64,000 nucleotides of DNA from Spirochaetaceae bacterium (GCA_020632655.1 JACKFD010000018.1:1-64000), one strand, 5' to 3'; shown: positions 17,701 to 26,737, numbered from the stretch's first letter. Program-made: numbers and translations. Notes: generated from the sequence alone by a model not told the origin.

Positions 17701-19326
17701 CTAGGCGAGCCCCGCCCGCAGGAGCGGGAGCGCCCGGTCGATGCCCATCGTCGTGAGCAGCGTCGAGAGCTTCGGCCCCTGCGGCCGCGCGATCAGCAGC
17801 TCGTAGGCGTAGGGGTAGAAGTCCTGGGGCGTGAGCCCGGTCCCTTCGAAGAGCGTCTTCAGGTGCGGAACGAGCGCCTCCTCCCGCATGCCCGGGTCCG
17901 CCTCGAGGATCGCCACGAGTCGCGCCAGCACCTCCCGCGGCTCGCCCTCGAGCGCCTCGCCCGAAGGCGTCTCGCGGATGCGGTATCGGAACTCCTCGGG
18001 CGCGAAGTCGACGATCCAGTTCCAGACCCGCTCGGCCCGCACCCGGAAACGCGCACGTTCCGCGTCGTTCGCGACCTCCCCCGTCGACTCGTAGTGCGCG
18101 AGCGCCCGCTCGAGATCCCCATCGTAGATCTGCAGGATCATCGACATCGGCCGGAAGGACGGCACCCGAACGGGCGCGTCGCCGGGCCCGATCCGCGCCC
18201 CGTCGAGGCTCGACAGCTCCATCGTCCGCCGCACGATCTGTCGCTTCTTGTCCTTCTTCGATCCGTCGTCGGGGACGTAGGCCGTCGCGACCGCGCGATC
18301 GTAGTCCTCGTAGAGCTTGATTACGTCGAGGTCGAAGGAGATCTGGAACTCGGAGTTCGGCCGCTGGCTCGCGAAGATCCATCGCAGCATCTCGGGCTCG
18401 TAGACCCGCAGACAATCCGCCACGGTCACGGCCCCGCCCGCCGAGCTCGAGATCTTTCCGCCGCCGCCCTTGATGCGGACGAAGTCGTAGGGCACGTACT
18501 CCGGCGCCCAGCCGCCGTAGACCGGGCCGACGATCTGGCTCGCCGTGTCGTAGCTGCCGCCGGCGGAGCTGTGGTCCTTGCCGCCGGGCTCGAAGCAGAC
18601 GCCTTCGAAGGCCCATCGCATCGGCCAGTCGATCCGCCACGGCAGCTTCACGTCGCCGCCCTCCCGCAGATCGACCCGCGTCGTCGCGCCGCATCGCTCG
18701 CGATCGAGGCAATGCAGCTCGACCCCCCAGTCCCCGTCCCATCGGAAGTCGAGATCGTCCCGGCCACACTCCCCGCAGAAGCCCGCGAGCGGCAGCCAAT
18801 CCTCGGGCAGCGGCTCCGTCCGGAAGCGGTCGAGGATCCCGCGGATCACGTCCTTCTTCTCGAGCGCCGTGCGGATGCCCTGTGCATAGCGGCCCGCGCG
18901 GTAGGCCTTCGACTGGCGGATGAACTCGGGCTCGATCGCGAGGGGGGCGAGGCCCGCCTCGAAGGTCGCGATGTGATGACTCGCGTAGCTGTCGGCGTCG
19001 CCGAAGGGATCGGGCACGTCGGCGACGCTGCGCCGGAGGTTCTCGGCGAGCAGCTCCTGCTTCGGTGCGTCGGCGGGCACCTTGCGGAAGACGTCGAAGT
19101 CGTCCCAGGAGTAGATGAAGCGGACGCGGACGCCCTGGTCGCGCAGCGCCCGGGCGACGAGGTCGACGGTCATGACCTCGCGGAAGTTGCCGATGTGCAC
19201 GACGCCGGAGGGTGTGATCCCGGCGGCGACGACGACCGGATCCGCGTCCTTATGGGTCTCGATCACGCGGCGCGCCGCGATGTCCGCCCAATGCGAGAAG
19301 TAGGGATCGAAGTCCGGCCCACCCAT
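17701..19326 (-). CDS. lysS: Class I lysyl-tRNA synthetase
   Basis: A 541-residue class I (Rossmann-fold) LysRS that charges tRNA-Lys. The class I signatures are HIGN (44-47) and KISSS (291-295); a zinc-knuckle-like pair CGECG and CLDRERC lies between them, and the C-terminal anticodon-binding helical domain ends with TTMGIDRALPLLRAGLA. Most bacteria use the unrelated class II LysRS; the class I form is typical of archaea, spirochaetes and alphaproteobacteria and is scattered elsewhere. Two nearby ATGs (19338 and 19326) are possible; 19326 is given because GGAGG abuts the first one too closely. No class II copy is visible in the window. Confidence 0.92.
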   Translation of the reverse strand: MGGPDFDPYFSHWADIAARRVIETHKDADPVVVAAGITPSGVVHIGNFREVMTVDLVARALRDQGVRVRFIYSWDDFDVFRKVPADAPKQELLAENLRRSVADVPDPFGDADSYASHHIATFEAGLAPLAIEPEFIRQSKAYRAGRYAQGIRTALEKKDVIRGILDRFRTEPLPEDWLPLAGFCGECGRDDLDFRWDGDWGVELHCLDRERCGATTRVDLREGGDVKLPWRIDWPMRWAFEGVCFEPGGKDHSSAGGSYDTASQIVGPVYGGWAPEYVPYDFVRIKGGGGKISSSAGGAVTVADCLRVYEPEMLRWIFASQRPNSEFQISFDLDVIKLYEDYDRAVATAYVPDDGSKKDKKRQIVRRTMELSSLDGARIGPGDAPVRVPSFRPMSMILQIYDGDLERALAHYESTGEVANDAERARFRVRAERVWNWIVDFAPEEFRYRIRETPSGEALEGEPREVLARLVAILEADPGMREEALVPHLKTLFEGTGLTPQDFYPYAYELLIARPQGPKLSTLLTTMGIDRALPLLRAGLA

Positions 19327-19447
19327 GCCCTGCTGCATCCTCCGAAGGCCGGAGTTTGGCAGGGGATCCGGGGGGTGCAAGCTGGAAGCCGGTAGTCCGT
19401 GGACTCGAGCGCTCAGGGCCTGCTCGATCGGTGTCGAATCCGATCGG

Positions 19448-19891
19448 TCACGACTGCCAGATCTCCGTCTCCATGACCCGCCACGATCCGTCGTCTGCGC
19501 GGGCGAGAGACAACTGGTGACCGTGGCCGAAGAGCGGGCCGATCGCAAAGCCCGTCGTCACGCGCAGATCGAAGGGGAACACCTCGCAACAATCGTAGGC
19601 TCTCGGCTCGACTCCAGAGCCGAGCACGAGTGGCAGCGAGCCCTCGTCCCACACCTGATGCACGTAGCGCCGAACCTCGAGCCTGGTCTCGACGCCGAGG
19701 ATGGGCTCGCCCGTCTCGCGCAGGACGACCTCGAACGCAGCTCGTTCGTCCTCGTCGCGTGGGGTGATGCTTTCCAGGAAGAGCCGATCGAGTTCCACGG
19801 CAGGCTCCGGCTTCTCGTCCTGGAGTCCGAGCCGTACCGCCGTACGAGTCGGACCCACGACGGACGCCGAGCATATCGGCCATCTGGACAT
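19448..19891 (-). CDS. Hypothetical protein, possible last gene of the Ton-like operon
   Basis: A 147-residue protein I cannot assign. After a short N-terminus it shows alternating strands and helices (VELDRLFLESITPRDEDE, VETRLEVRRYVHQVWDEG) and ends with GHQLSLARADDGSWRVMETEIWQS, a strand pair reminiscent of small alpha+beta domains such as NTF2-like folds. Two adjacent cysteines (YDCCEVFPF) stand out. It follows the ExbB-like gene by 85 bp on the same strand, so it may belong to that operon. The start at 19891 is uncertain; GC-rich short repeats (CCGACCCG) lie just upstream and no clear ribosome site is seen. Confidence 0.55.
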   Translation of the reverse strand: MSRWPICSASVVGPTRTAVRLGLQDEKPEPAVELDRLFLESITPRDEDERAAFEVVLRETGEPILGVETRLEVRRYVHQVWDEGSLPLVLGSGVEPRAYDCCEVFPFDLRVTTGFAIGPLFGHGHQLSLARADDGSWRVMETEIWQS

Positions 19892-19976
19892 CCGCCGACC
19901 CGCCGACCCGCCGACCCGACCCATCCGGTCCGGCCGGGAGGAATCGAGACGACGGCGCGGTCCGCCCGAGGGAGGC

Positions 19977-20609
19977 TCAGGCCGAGGCCGGCGCCCCCGT
20001 CGGCATGGCCGGTCGGCCTGCGGCGGCCTGCTCGCGCCGTGCATCGGCCTTCTGGTAGAGGGCCTCCACGTCGCGCATCGAACAGAGGAGCCGCGAGTAG
20101 AGCCGGATCTTCATGCCCTCCAGTCCCGCGTAGGCGATCAGCGCGAAGACGCTCGAGGTGAGCGCGATCGCGAGCGCACCGAGCTCGAGGGAGTCGTCGG
20201 CGAGGTGCATCGACATGAAGAGGATCAACATGCCGCCCGTCGTCCCGATGAAGCCGATCGGCGGCAGCAGACTCGCGTACATCGTGATCAGCCGCGAGTA
20301 GTTGTGCTCGTACTCGTTGATGACGTACTGGCGGGTCGCGTCGAAGACGAAGTCCGAGGGCTGCCCCTCGCGCTCTCCCTCGCGCAGCGATTTCTGCAGC
20401 ACCCGGATCATCAGCAGCGCGAGCGGCTCCGTGCGTCCCGGCCGCGCGGCGCGTCCCTGTCGCAGCTCGTCCTGACCGGCGCGACGGGTCGCGGCCCAGC
20501 CGCCGAGGATGGCGCGAAGACCCTGGAAGAAGGGCACGCAGACCGCCGCGAGCGAGAGCCCCGTGACCAGCACGGTCATTGCCTTGTCGCCGAGCATCGA
20601 TGCATCCAT
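19977..20609 (-). CDS. MotA/TolQ/ExbB-family proton-channel subunit
   Basis: A 210-residue inner-membrane protein with three hydrophobic segments: one near the N-terminus (MTVLVTGLSLAAVCVPFF) and a pair in the C-terminal half. The second segment contains PPIGFIGTTGGMLILF, which matches the conserved LGTVxG core of the ExbB/TolQ/MotA pore, and the third is LGALAIALTSSVFALIAYAG. The large cytoplasmic loop between TM1 and TM2 is as expected. It should form a pentameric proton channel around an ExbD-type dimer, here the product of the gene at 24717. The ATG at 20609 is preferred over a GTG at 20612. It lies 19 bp after the lipoprotein gene in an eight-gene operon. Confidence 0.85.
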   Translation of the reverse strand: MDASMLGDKAMTVLVTGLSLAAVCVPFFQGLRAILGGWAATRRAGQDELRQGRAARPGRTEPLALLMIRVLQKSLREGEREGQPSDFVFDATRQYVINEYEHNYSRLITMYASLLPPIGFIGTTGGMLILFMSMHLADDSLELGALAIALTSSVFALIAYAGLEGMKIRLYSRLLCSMRDVEALYQKADARREQAAAGRPAMPTGAPASA

Positions 20610-20628
20610 CACGATCTCTCCCCGGCTC

Positions 20629-21189
20629 TCAGCCGTTCCACTTGCTCTCGCGCAGCATCTCGAGGGCCTCGCCGAGGGGGCGTTGCTCGCCGACCGGATA
20701 CTCGACGAGCATGCTCTCGCGACCCATGTAACGGGACTCGATGTCCTCGATCACCTGCTGGACGCGGCCCGTGTAGCGCATGTCCGCGAGGATCTGCGCC
20801 TTCATGAAGCGCAGGTTCGCGTCGAGGGCCATCGTCTCCGGATGCGAGCTCTGCCACATCGGCCGCAGCATCGGGTCGAGGTGACGGCCCATGTACTCGC
20901 CGAGGAAGTCGTCGAGCAGCCGCACGCTACGGCTGTCCTTGCGGTCGACCAGACTGCGCATCGTCGCGTCGAAGCCCTGCAGGTCGCGCCAGGCGCGGTC
21001 GAGGTCGAGTCGCCGCCGGGCGAGCGCCTCGCCACCGAGGGGCGCATCCTCCTCGACCGCCGCGAGATCGGCCTCCTCGAGCACGGGATCCGGACCGCCG
21101 CCGACGCCGGCGCAGCCGACGAGCTGCGCGGCCGCAAGGATCGGAGCCAGCCAGACCAGACGGGTATTCATCGTTCGGGTTCGCATCAT
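20629..21189 (-). CDS. Lipoprotein of the Ton-like operon, unknown function
   Basis: A 186-residue protein with a lipoprotein signal peptide ending in LVGCAG. The residues after the Cys are Gly/Pro rich rather than Asp at +2, consistent with outer-membrane sorting. The mature part is mostly helical (RRRLDLDRAWRDLQGFDATMRSL; VRLLDDFLGEYMGRHLDPML; LRFMKAQILADMRYTGRVQQVIEDI). No known domain is recognised. GGAGG lies 4 nt before the first of two adjacent ATGs. It is flanked by the large periplasmic protein (36 bp) and the ExbB-like subunit (19 bp). A role as an outer-membrane or periplasmic anchor of the complex is inference. Confidence 0.75.
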   Translation of the reverse strand: MMRTRTMNTRLVWLAPILAAAQLVGCAGVGGGPDPVLEEADLAAVEEDAPLGGEALARRRLDLDRAWRDLQGFDATMRSLVDRKDSRSVRLLDDFLGEYMGRHLDPMLRPMWQSSHPETMALDANLRFMKAQILADMRYTGRVQQVIEDIESRYMGRESMLVEYPVGEQRPLGEALEMLRESKWNG

Positions 21190-21225
21190 GATTCCTCCGA
21201 TGGGCGATGGCGCGGGATGCGCGGC

Positions 21226-23307
21226 CTATCGACCCTCGTGGTAGAGCCGTCGAAGCAGGGTGTGGACGGGGTGCTGGCGCTGGCTGCGGAGCGCCGGAGC
21301 GAGGTCCTCGCTCTCGACGACCGCCCGGAAGAGCGGGAGCGCCCGCGCGCGGGCCGCGATCTGCTTGTCGAGCTTGGCGAGCTGTCGCCCACCGTCCTCG
21401 AGCTCGCGCGCGATCTTCTGCGACTCCGCCGTCCCGAAGCGCACGGGTCCGTCGTCGCCTGCCGGCGCCGCCGGCGGACTGCCGGCTCCCGTCGAGTCCC
21501 GGCGCGCCGCGAGCGCCTCGAGCTCCTGGGAGAGCGCCGCGCGCCGCGTCCGCAGATCGTCGAGGCTCTTCTCGAGCTCGCTGAGCCCCGTGGCGTCGGC
21601 GAAGCCCATGTACATCAGCACGAGCTCGTCCCCGAGGCCGCGACGGAAGACCTCGATCGTCGGCGATCCCGCGCCGTTCTGTGCGACCCAGGCGCTCGCG
21701 TGCCGCGAGCCGGCGACCACCTCGGCGATCGGCCGGGCGATCGCGAGGAAGTCGTTCGCGCGGCCGCGCCGCTCGAGGGCCGTCGTGAGCGAGGGCCAGA
21801 GGTTCCGGTCGAAGGGGAAGGCGCGCAGCGCGAGCTGGTAGCGCTCGACCGCGAGCTGGATCTCCGCCGGGCTGGCGTTCGCGACCCCGTAGGCGACGAA
21901 GCCGTCACCGTAGCCGCGCGCCGCCTCGTAGGCCGCGAAGTACGCCGAGTCGGGCACGAAGTCCGTGGCGTCCGCCGTCGCATAGCGCTCGAAGTGCGCG
22001 AGATAACGAGCGTAGAGGCGCGAGGCGTTGCGCACCATCACGGGGGCGCGCGCCGGATCCTCGAGGGCCCGCGCGAGGTAGTAGTCGGCGCTGTTGAGCG
22101 TCGCCTCCTGGATCTCCTCCCAGAGCGTGCGCATCGATTCGAGATAGGACTCGTAGCCGCTGCTGCGGAAGCCGAGCCCGCGCCAGCTGCCGTCGCGCGC
22201 CTCGTGGAGCATGCCGTAGACCTGGAGCGCGCCCTCGATCGTGAACGGGATCTCGACGTCGGGATCGACCCCCAGGCGCTGCTTCGCCGCGTAGACCTCG
22301 CCCATCTGGCGAAGCACGCGGATGTAGACCGCCGCCTGGCCCGAAGGCGTCTGGGCGAGATCGATCGCGCGGCCGTAGGCGCTGCCTGCGGCGCGGATCG
22401 CCGCGATCGTCTGCTCGGAGAGGCCTTCGCTCGCGAGCAGGCCACGCGCCTTGTCGTGGGCCTTGGTCGCTTCGAAGAGGACGAGCGTGAAGGTCAGGCT
22501 GCCGCCGTCGGACTCGGGACCCTCGAGGCGGGCGATGATGCGCTCGAGGTAGTCGCGGACCGAGGCGTCGACGGGGATCGCGTCGGGATGGTGTCCGACG
22601 CGGCCGTCGGCGAGCAGCCGGACGACCGAGGCGAGCGGGTCGAGACCGAAGCCCATGCCCATCTCCTGGCTTCGCAGGAGCACGAGCCGGGCGACGTTCT
22701 CGAACACGTAGGGCAGCGCGGACACGAAGCCCGAGTTCGCGGACTGCGAGAGGGACAGCGCCTGGAGCGTCTCGAAGGGGGACTCGAGGGGTACGACCAC
22801 GTCGAGCCAGAGACCGAGGACGTGGCGGACGAAGTCGGTGTCGCTACCGCGCTCGAGGGCGCGATGGGCGTGGATGTAGTGGAACCAGTAGCGGTCCTCG
22901 TGGCGACTGTTCGGATCGCGAAAGGCGTCGATCGTGTCGACGGCCTTGTCGAGGTCCGCCGGCTCGCGAGTCGCAAGGTAGGAGAGGAGCTGGGCGATCG
23001 CGCGACGGCGCGTCATCGACGACTCCTCGCCGCCCTTCGCCTCGCGATCCTCGAGCGTGCGCTTCACCCATGCGTCGAGGGGCAGACCGATCTCCCCCGC
23101 GTATTGGTCCAGCCGCCCACCGAGCGCGTCGGCATCCGACGAGCTGTAGACGTAGGCGAAGTCCAGATAGTCGTCCCAGCTCGGCTGGGCGCCCTGGGCC
23201 GACGCCGTGCTCGCGAGTCCGGCGACCGCGACGAGCGTCGCGAGCGCCAGCATGGCGAGCCTGGCGGTGAACCCCTCGATCGACCGCGGATGAAGCAAAG
23301 AGATCAT
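21226..23307 (-). CDS. Large exported helical protein of the Ton-like operon
   Basis: A 693-residue protein with a signal peptide ending VAGLASTASAQG. The mature region reads as an alpha-solenoid: repeated helix pairs with TPR-like spacing (LARALEDPARAPVMVRNASRL; AVERYQLALRAFPFDRNLWPSL). A C-terminal coiled coil of about 100 residues follows, containing ELEKSLDDLRTRRAALSQ and LEDGGRQLAKLDKQIAARARAL. I recognise no catalytic motif. Together with the ExbB/ExbD/TonB-like genes around it, it is a plausible periplasmic scaffold or adaptor reaching from the inner-membrane motor to outer partners; that is inference. Gaps of 12 bp upstream and 36 bp downstream place it firmly in the operon. Confidence 0.75.
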   Translation of the reverse strand: MISLLHPRSIEGFTARLAMLALATLVAVAGLASTASAQGAQPSWDDYLDFAYVYSSSDADALGGRLDQYAGEIGLPLDAWVKRTLEDREAKGGEESSMTRRRAIAQLLSYLATREPADLDKAVDTIDAFRDPNSRHEDRYWFHYIHAHRALERGSDTDFVRHVLGLWLDVVVPLESPFETLQALSLSQSANSGFVSALPYVFENVARLVLLRSQEMGMGFGLDPLASVVRLLADGRVGHHPDAIPVDASVRDYLERIIARLEGPESDGGSLTFTLVLFEATKAHDKARGLLASEGLSEQTIAAIRAAGSAYGRAIDLAQTPSGQAAVYIRVLRQMGEVYAAKQRLGVDPDVEIPFTIEGALQVYGMLHEARDGSWRGLGFRSSGYESYLESMRTLWEEIQEATLNSADYYLARALEDPARAPVMVRNASRLYARYLAHFERYATADATDFVPDSAYFAAYEAARGYGDGFVAYGVANASPAEIQLAVERYQLALRAFPFDRNLWPSLTTALERRGRANDFLAIARPIAEVVAGSRHASAWVAQNGAGSPTIEVFRRGLGDELVLMYMGFADATGLSELEKSLDDLRTRRAALSQELEALAARRDSTGAGSPPAAPAGDDGPVRFGTAESQKIARELEDGGRQLAKLDKQIAARARALPLFRAVVESEDLAPALRSQRQHPVHTLLRRLYHEGR

Positions 23308-23319
23308 GTCAACGCATCC

Positions 23320-24720
23320 TCATCGCGCCGCCCTCCGGCCAGCGCTCTCTAGACACTCCAGTGCGTAACGAAGCTCGGTGCAGCGATCCTCGACGCCCCG
23401 CGACGGGGCCCGCTCGATCCACATCAGGAAGGCGTTGAGGTTCTTGGTCTCGACGAATCGGTAGGTGCCCTTGCTACTTACGCACTCCCCCTGCGCCTTT
23501 ACGGCCGCCACGACGGCCTGCTTGAGCCGATCCTCCTCCCGGTCGGTCACGCAGGCGGCGAGGTCGCCGAGCGGGACGCCGGCCAGACCCGGGCGATCCT
23601 CGTGCGAACCGGTCTCTACGACCGGCGCCTCGCGTCCGGTCCGGGTCGCGAGCGCGGGCACGGCCCGGGACGGCGCGGTCGGCGCGCGGACGGGGGCGGC
23701 AGACGGCAGGGGGGCGCGTCGGGCCGACGGGGACGGCGGTGCCGGCGCCTGGCGGGTCGGCCGCCGGCGCGGGCGTGGACGGCGCATCGGCCAGCGCCGC
23801 CGGCACGGCCGCACTTGCGATCTCGGGCGTCGGGGCGCGAGCGGGACCGGGGCGCGGACGCTCGCGCGGGTCGGGCGCGCCCGCGGCGCCGCGGTCGGCG
23901 CGGGCGTGGGCTCGACGGGGGCAGGGGCGATGCCGGGCAGACGCGGTGCCTTGGTGGAGGCAGTCGGTGTGGCGGCCGCCACCCGGAAGGTGCGTTGGGT
24001 CGGCGACTCCTGGGGCAGGTCCGGCGCGGGCGCGGTCGGGGCCTGGAGCTGGGGCACGGGCCGCGCACTCGTGGGGGTCGGCTGGTGTGCGACGCGGGTG
24101 TGGGTCGGCGCGGCGGTCGGCGTGGGGCGAGCGGCGAGCGCGTCGATCTCGACTCGCGGACGCGGAGCGACGGGCTGCGGCCGCTCACGAACGGCTCGCT
24201 CCGGGCGGGGCGCGGGACGCGGCGGCGGCTCGACCTCGGCGATGCGCGGGACGACCGGGGCCGGGGGCTTCGGTCGAGGGCGTGTACGCGGGGCCTCGGG
24301 CGGAGGCGGCGGGGGCTCGGGCTTGCGCGCCAGCTGGGGGGGCGGCGGCTCCACCGGCCGGGGTCGCTCGACGATCGGTTCGGGCTCGGGCTCGGGCAGC
24401 ACCTCGGGCTCGGGCTCCGGGACGAGCGGCTCGACCGGGGGCGCCGAGTCGAACATCACGACCTGGATCTCGGATCGATCCGTATGGTCTCGCGCCATCG
24501 TCACGATGAACGCGGTCAGCAGCAGCAGTCCGAGCAGGATCGCGGGGGTCTCGCCGGCGATCCGACGCAGCGAAGCCCGCGACCCGCCCTCGGTCAGCTC
24601 CTCGGCGAGCGCCGCCACGGCGTCCCGCAGCCCCGGCCGCTCGACGCGATGCGGCTCGGGCTGGATCGGGATGCGCGCGGCTCCGAATCCGTAGTGCCTA
24701 GCGACGCGCCAGCGACTCAT
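23320..24720 (-). CDS. TonB-like energy transducer with Cys-rich C-terminal domain
   Basis: A 466-residue protein with TonB architecture: a cytoplasmic N-terminus of about 57 residues, one transmembrane helix (ETPAILLGLLLLTAFIVTMA), a very long Pro/Arg/Ala-rich periplasmic spacer of about 300 residues with PEPEPE runs, and a C-terminal domain of about 90 residues. The C-terminal domain does not look like the canonical TonB fold; it has four cysteines (LAACVT, GECVSS, DRCTEL, LECLES) and the segment GTYRFVETKNLNAFLMWIER. The start overlaps the ExbD-like stop by 4 bp (ATGA). Between about 23709 and 23835 the translation turns Arg-rich while another frame keeps the Pro/Ala pattern, so two compensating single-base shifts may be present. 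Confidence 0.75.
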   Translation of the reverse strand: MSRWRVARHYGFGAARIPIQPEPHRVERPGLRDAVAALAEELTEGGSRASLRRIAGETPAILLGLLLLTAFIVTMARDHTDRSEIQVVMFDSAPPVEPLVPEPEPEVLPEPEPEPIVERPRPVEPPPPQLARKPEPPPPPPEAPRTRPRPKPPAPVVPRIAEVEPPPRPAPRPERAVRERPQPVAPRPRVEIDALAARPTPTAAPTHTRVAHQPTPTSARPVPQLQAPTAPAPDLPQESPTQRTFRVAAATPTASTKAPRLPGIAPAPVEPTPAPTAAPRARPTRASVRAPVPLAPRRPRSQVRPCRRRWPMRRPRPRRRPTRQAPAPPSPSARRAPLPSAAPVRAPTAPSRAVPALATRTGREAPVVETGSHEDRPGLAGVPLGDLAACVTDREEDRLKQAVVAAVKAQGECVSSKGTYRFVETKNLNAFLMWIERAPSRGVEDRCTELRYALECLESAGRRAAR

Positions 24721-25181
24721 CCGCGATCGAAGACCCGATTCACGGCGGCACGACGCCGGCCCGGCCAGAGCTCCTCGAGCATCGCCGCCGCCTCGAGCAT
24801 GTCCTGGCTGCGCGAGTCCTCGTGCGGCGCGAGCATCGGCTTCGAGCCGTGCCCGTCCCGCAGACTCGCGAGCTCACGACGCAGCTCGTCGACGACGATG
24901 CGCGGCGCCTCCTCGGGCACGCCGTCCACCACGCGTACGAGCTCGTAGGGACTCGTCGCCTCCTCCTCGGGCGGATGGACGCGCAGCTGCCAGACGAGCG
25001 TCGACTCGCTGCCCATCTCGGTCGAGGCGGCCGCCCCGATCCGCGGCACGATCATCTCGCCGAGGTTCGGCATCTCGGCCCCCGGATCCGGGGCGAGCTG
25101 CGTCATCGCGATCAGCATCAGGAATGCCAGATCGACGAAAGAGAAGAGCCAGGCCGGAGCGCCTGCATCGTTCGAGCCCAT
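24717..25181 (-). CDS. ExbD/TolR-like motor subunit
   Basis: A 154-residue protein with one N-terminal transmembrane helix carrying a buried aspartate, PAWLFSFVDLAFLMLIAMTQL, as in ExbD, TolR and MotB, where that Asp carries the proton flux. The periplasmic remainder (about 120 residues) is alpha/beta with an unusual acidic and Met-rich linker and is longer than a minimal ExbD peptidoglycan-binding region. GGGAGGGGG precedes the ATG. The gene overlaps the TonB-like gene by 4 bp, and the matching ExbB-like subunit is three genes further down, which is an unusual separation of the two motor subunits. Confidence 0.8.
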   Translation of the reverse strand: MGSNDAGAPAWLFSFVDLAFLMLIAMTQLAPDPGAEMPNLGEMIVPRIGAAASTEMGSESTLVWQLRVHPPEEEATSPYELVRVVDGVPEEAPRIVVDELRRELASLRDGHGSKPMLAPHEDSRSQDMLEAAAMLEELWPGRRRAAVNRVFDRG

Positions 25182-25222
25182 GTCCCCCTCCCGACTCCCG
25201 CGCCCGGGAGCCCGAACCCCGC

Positions 25223-26737
25223 CTAGCGGATCTGCGTGAACGCGATCAGATTCGCGATGCCCGAGGATTGCAGCGCGTTCCCGGGGAAGAGGGCGTTGAA
25301 GTTCCCTTCCTCTCCGTGCAGCGCCATGTAGTTGAGGATCACCATCTGGGCGAGCGCCTCGGGGTTGTTCGCGACGGCGTTCGCTCCCGTCTCGACGGTG
25401 CCCGAGGACCGGAAGTGCCCGACCTGGCGCGTCGTGGCGAACGCCGGCACGAGATCCGGCTTCGCCGTCTTGCGGTAGACGAGCAGCAACGCGCAGGCCG
25501 TGCTCGAGTTGTCGCCGCGCCAGACTCCCTTGCCGTTCGCACCGTTGTCGGTCTGCCCGTCCGAGAAGACGGAGCCGTCGCTGAACAGGTAGACCATCAC
25601 GTCGCCGACGAGCGGATTGCGCTCGGCGTACTCGAAGATCGCGCCGATCGCCTGCCCGGCCGTGAAGTCCTTCGCCTCCCCGGTCGTTCGCGTGCTGTCG
25701 TGATAGTCGTAGCCGCCGAACTCGATCGTTCCGGCGCCCGCATGACCCTCGAGCACGAGCTTCATGACGGAGGCAGTCTTGCGGAACTCGCTCCGGTTCA
25801 GCTCGGCTGCCGTGAAGATCGGCGAGTCGGCGGGATTCGAGCTCACGATGCGCGGATCCGATTCGGGGTCGATCGCCGCGGGATCACCGAAGATCGTGAT
25901 GAGATCCGAGCTCTGCTGGTAGGCGCAGTTGACGAGGTCCTTGACCGCCTGGTCTTCCCGCAGCTGCTCGACCTTCAGGGCCGAGATCGCCTGGATCGAC
26001 TGCGCGACGTTCCCGGCGCCCGTCGGCCCGAGGAGCTGGGTGAGCAGACCCGTGTCGACGAGACCGCGCACGTCGCTCGGCCGATCGATCTTCGTGGGCC
26101 GGGCCTCCGGGATGAAGAGCGAGGCCGGGGACATGCTCCGGCCGCCCGAGTCCGAGTTCGCCGAGCCGATCAACGAGAGCAGTCCCCCGTCCGCGCCGGC
26201 CCTGTAGATGCCGAAGATCGGGTTCAAGGGATTGTTCTGCGTGTCGTTCGACGAACGCGAAGGCACGATCACGCCCTCGACCTTCGCGAGCGTCGTCGGG
26301 GACGCCTTGCTCATGATCCCCGCCATCATGGCGGAGTCGAAATGGAACTCGAGATTCATGATCGGGTTGTTCGCCACGATCGCCGAGTTGAGCGGCGTCA
26401 TGTCGAGCGGCAATCCCAGCCGCTCGTAGCCGTCCTCCGCGAGCGGGTCGAGCTGACCGCCGGGACCACCGATCAGCGCATTCGATCCGGCGATGTTCGC
26501 ACCGCCACCGAGATCGATCCCGATGAAGGGCACCTTGCCCGCGCCGGCTCCCGTGAGCGCACAGCTCATCTGGGCATTCGCGCGGTTGACGCCGAGCATC
26601 GACAAGAGCGAAGGCGCCAGGACCATCGCCGAGCCCGTGAGAAAGCCCTGCCCGAGGAACTCGCGCCGCGTACGCGGTCGCGGATGGTCGGGGTGGAAGA
26701 AGGGCGGATCCGACTCGAAGCCCTGTCTCTGCGTCAT
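25223..26737 (-). CDS. Tat-exported DUF1501-like protein
   Basis: A 504-residue protein beginning with a twin-arginine signal, TRREFLGQGFLTGSAMVL, followed by LAPSLLSMLGVNRANAQ, so it is exported folded. The body is Gly, Asn and Asp rich and has segments seen in DUF1501-type proteins (FIGIDLGGGANIAGSN near the mature N-terminus; VMVYLFSDGSVFSD and GQAIGAIFEYAER later), a family with an alkaline-phosphatase-like fold. I do not see a complete phosphatase metal site and would not call it an enzyme. AGGAGG sits 7 nt upstream of the ATG at 26737; the frame open upstream of that is not used. It follows the LamG lipoprotein by 58 bp. Confidence 0.75.
   Translation of the reverse strand: MTQRQGFESDPPFFHPDHPRPRTRREFLGQGFLTGSAMVLAPSLLSMLGVNRANAQMSCALTGAGAGKVPFIGIDLGGGANIAGSNALIGGPGGQLDPLAEDGYERLGLPLDMTPLNSAIVANNPIMNLEFHFDSAMMAGIMSKASPTTLAKVEGVIVPSRSSNDTQNNPLNPIFGIYRAGADGGLLSLIGSANSDSGGRSMSPASLFIPEARPTKIDRPSDVRGLVDTGLLTQLLGPTGAGNVAQSIQAISALKVEQLREDQAVKDLVNCAYQQSSDLITIFGDPAAIDPESDPRIVSSNPADSPIFTAAELNRSEFRKTASVMKLVLEGHAGAGTIEFGGYDYHDSTRTTGEAKDFTAGQAIGAIFEYAERNPLVGDVMVYLFSDGSVFSDGQTDNGANGKGVWRGDNSSTACALLLVYRKTAKPDLVPAFATTRQVGHFRSSGTVETGANAVANNPEALAQMVILNYMALHGEEGNFNALFPGNALQSSGIANLIAFTQIR

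Noticed and set aside
25223..26737. Type II secretion gene gspF for the Tat-exported protein
   Set aside because: A twin-arginine signal and a soluble body do not fit GspF, a multi-pass membrane protein.
25223..26737. Alkaline phosphatase enzyme
   Set aside because: No complete metal-binding set was seen, so only a DUF1501-like label is supported.
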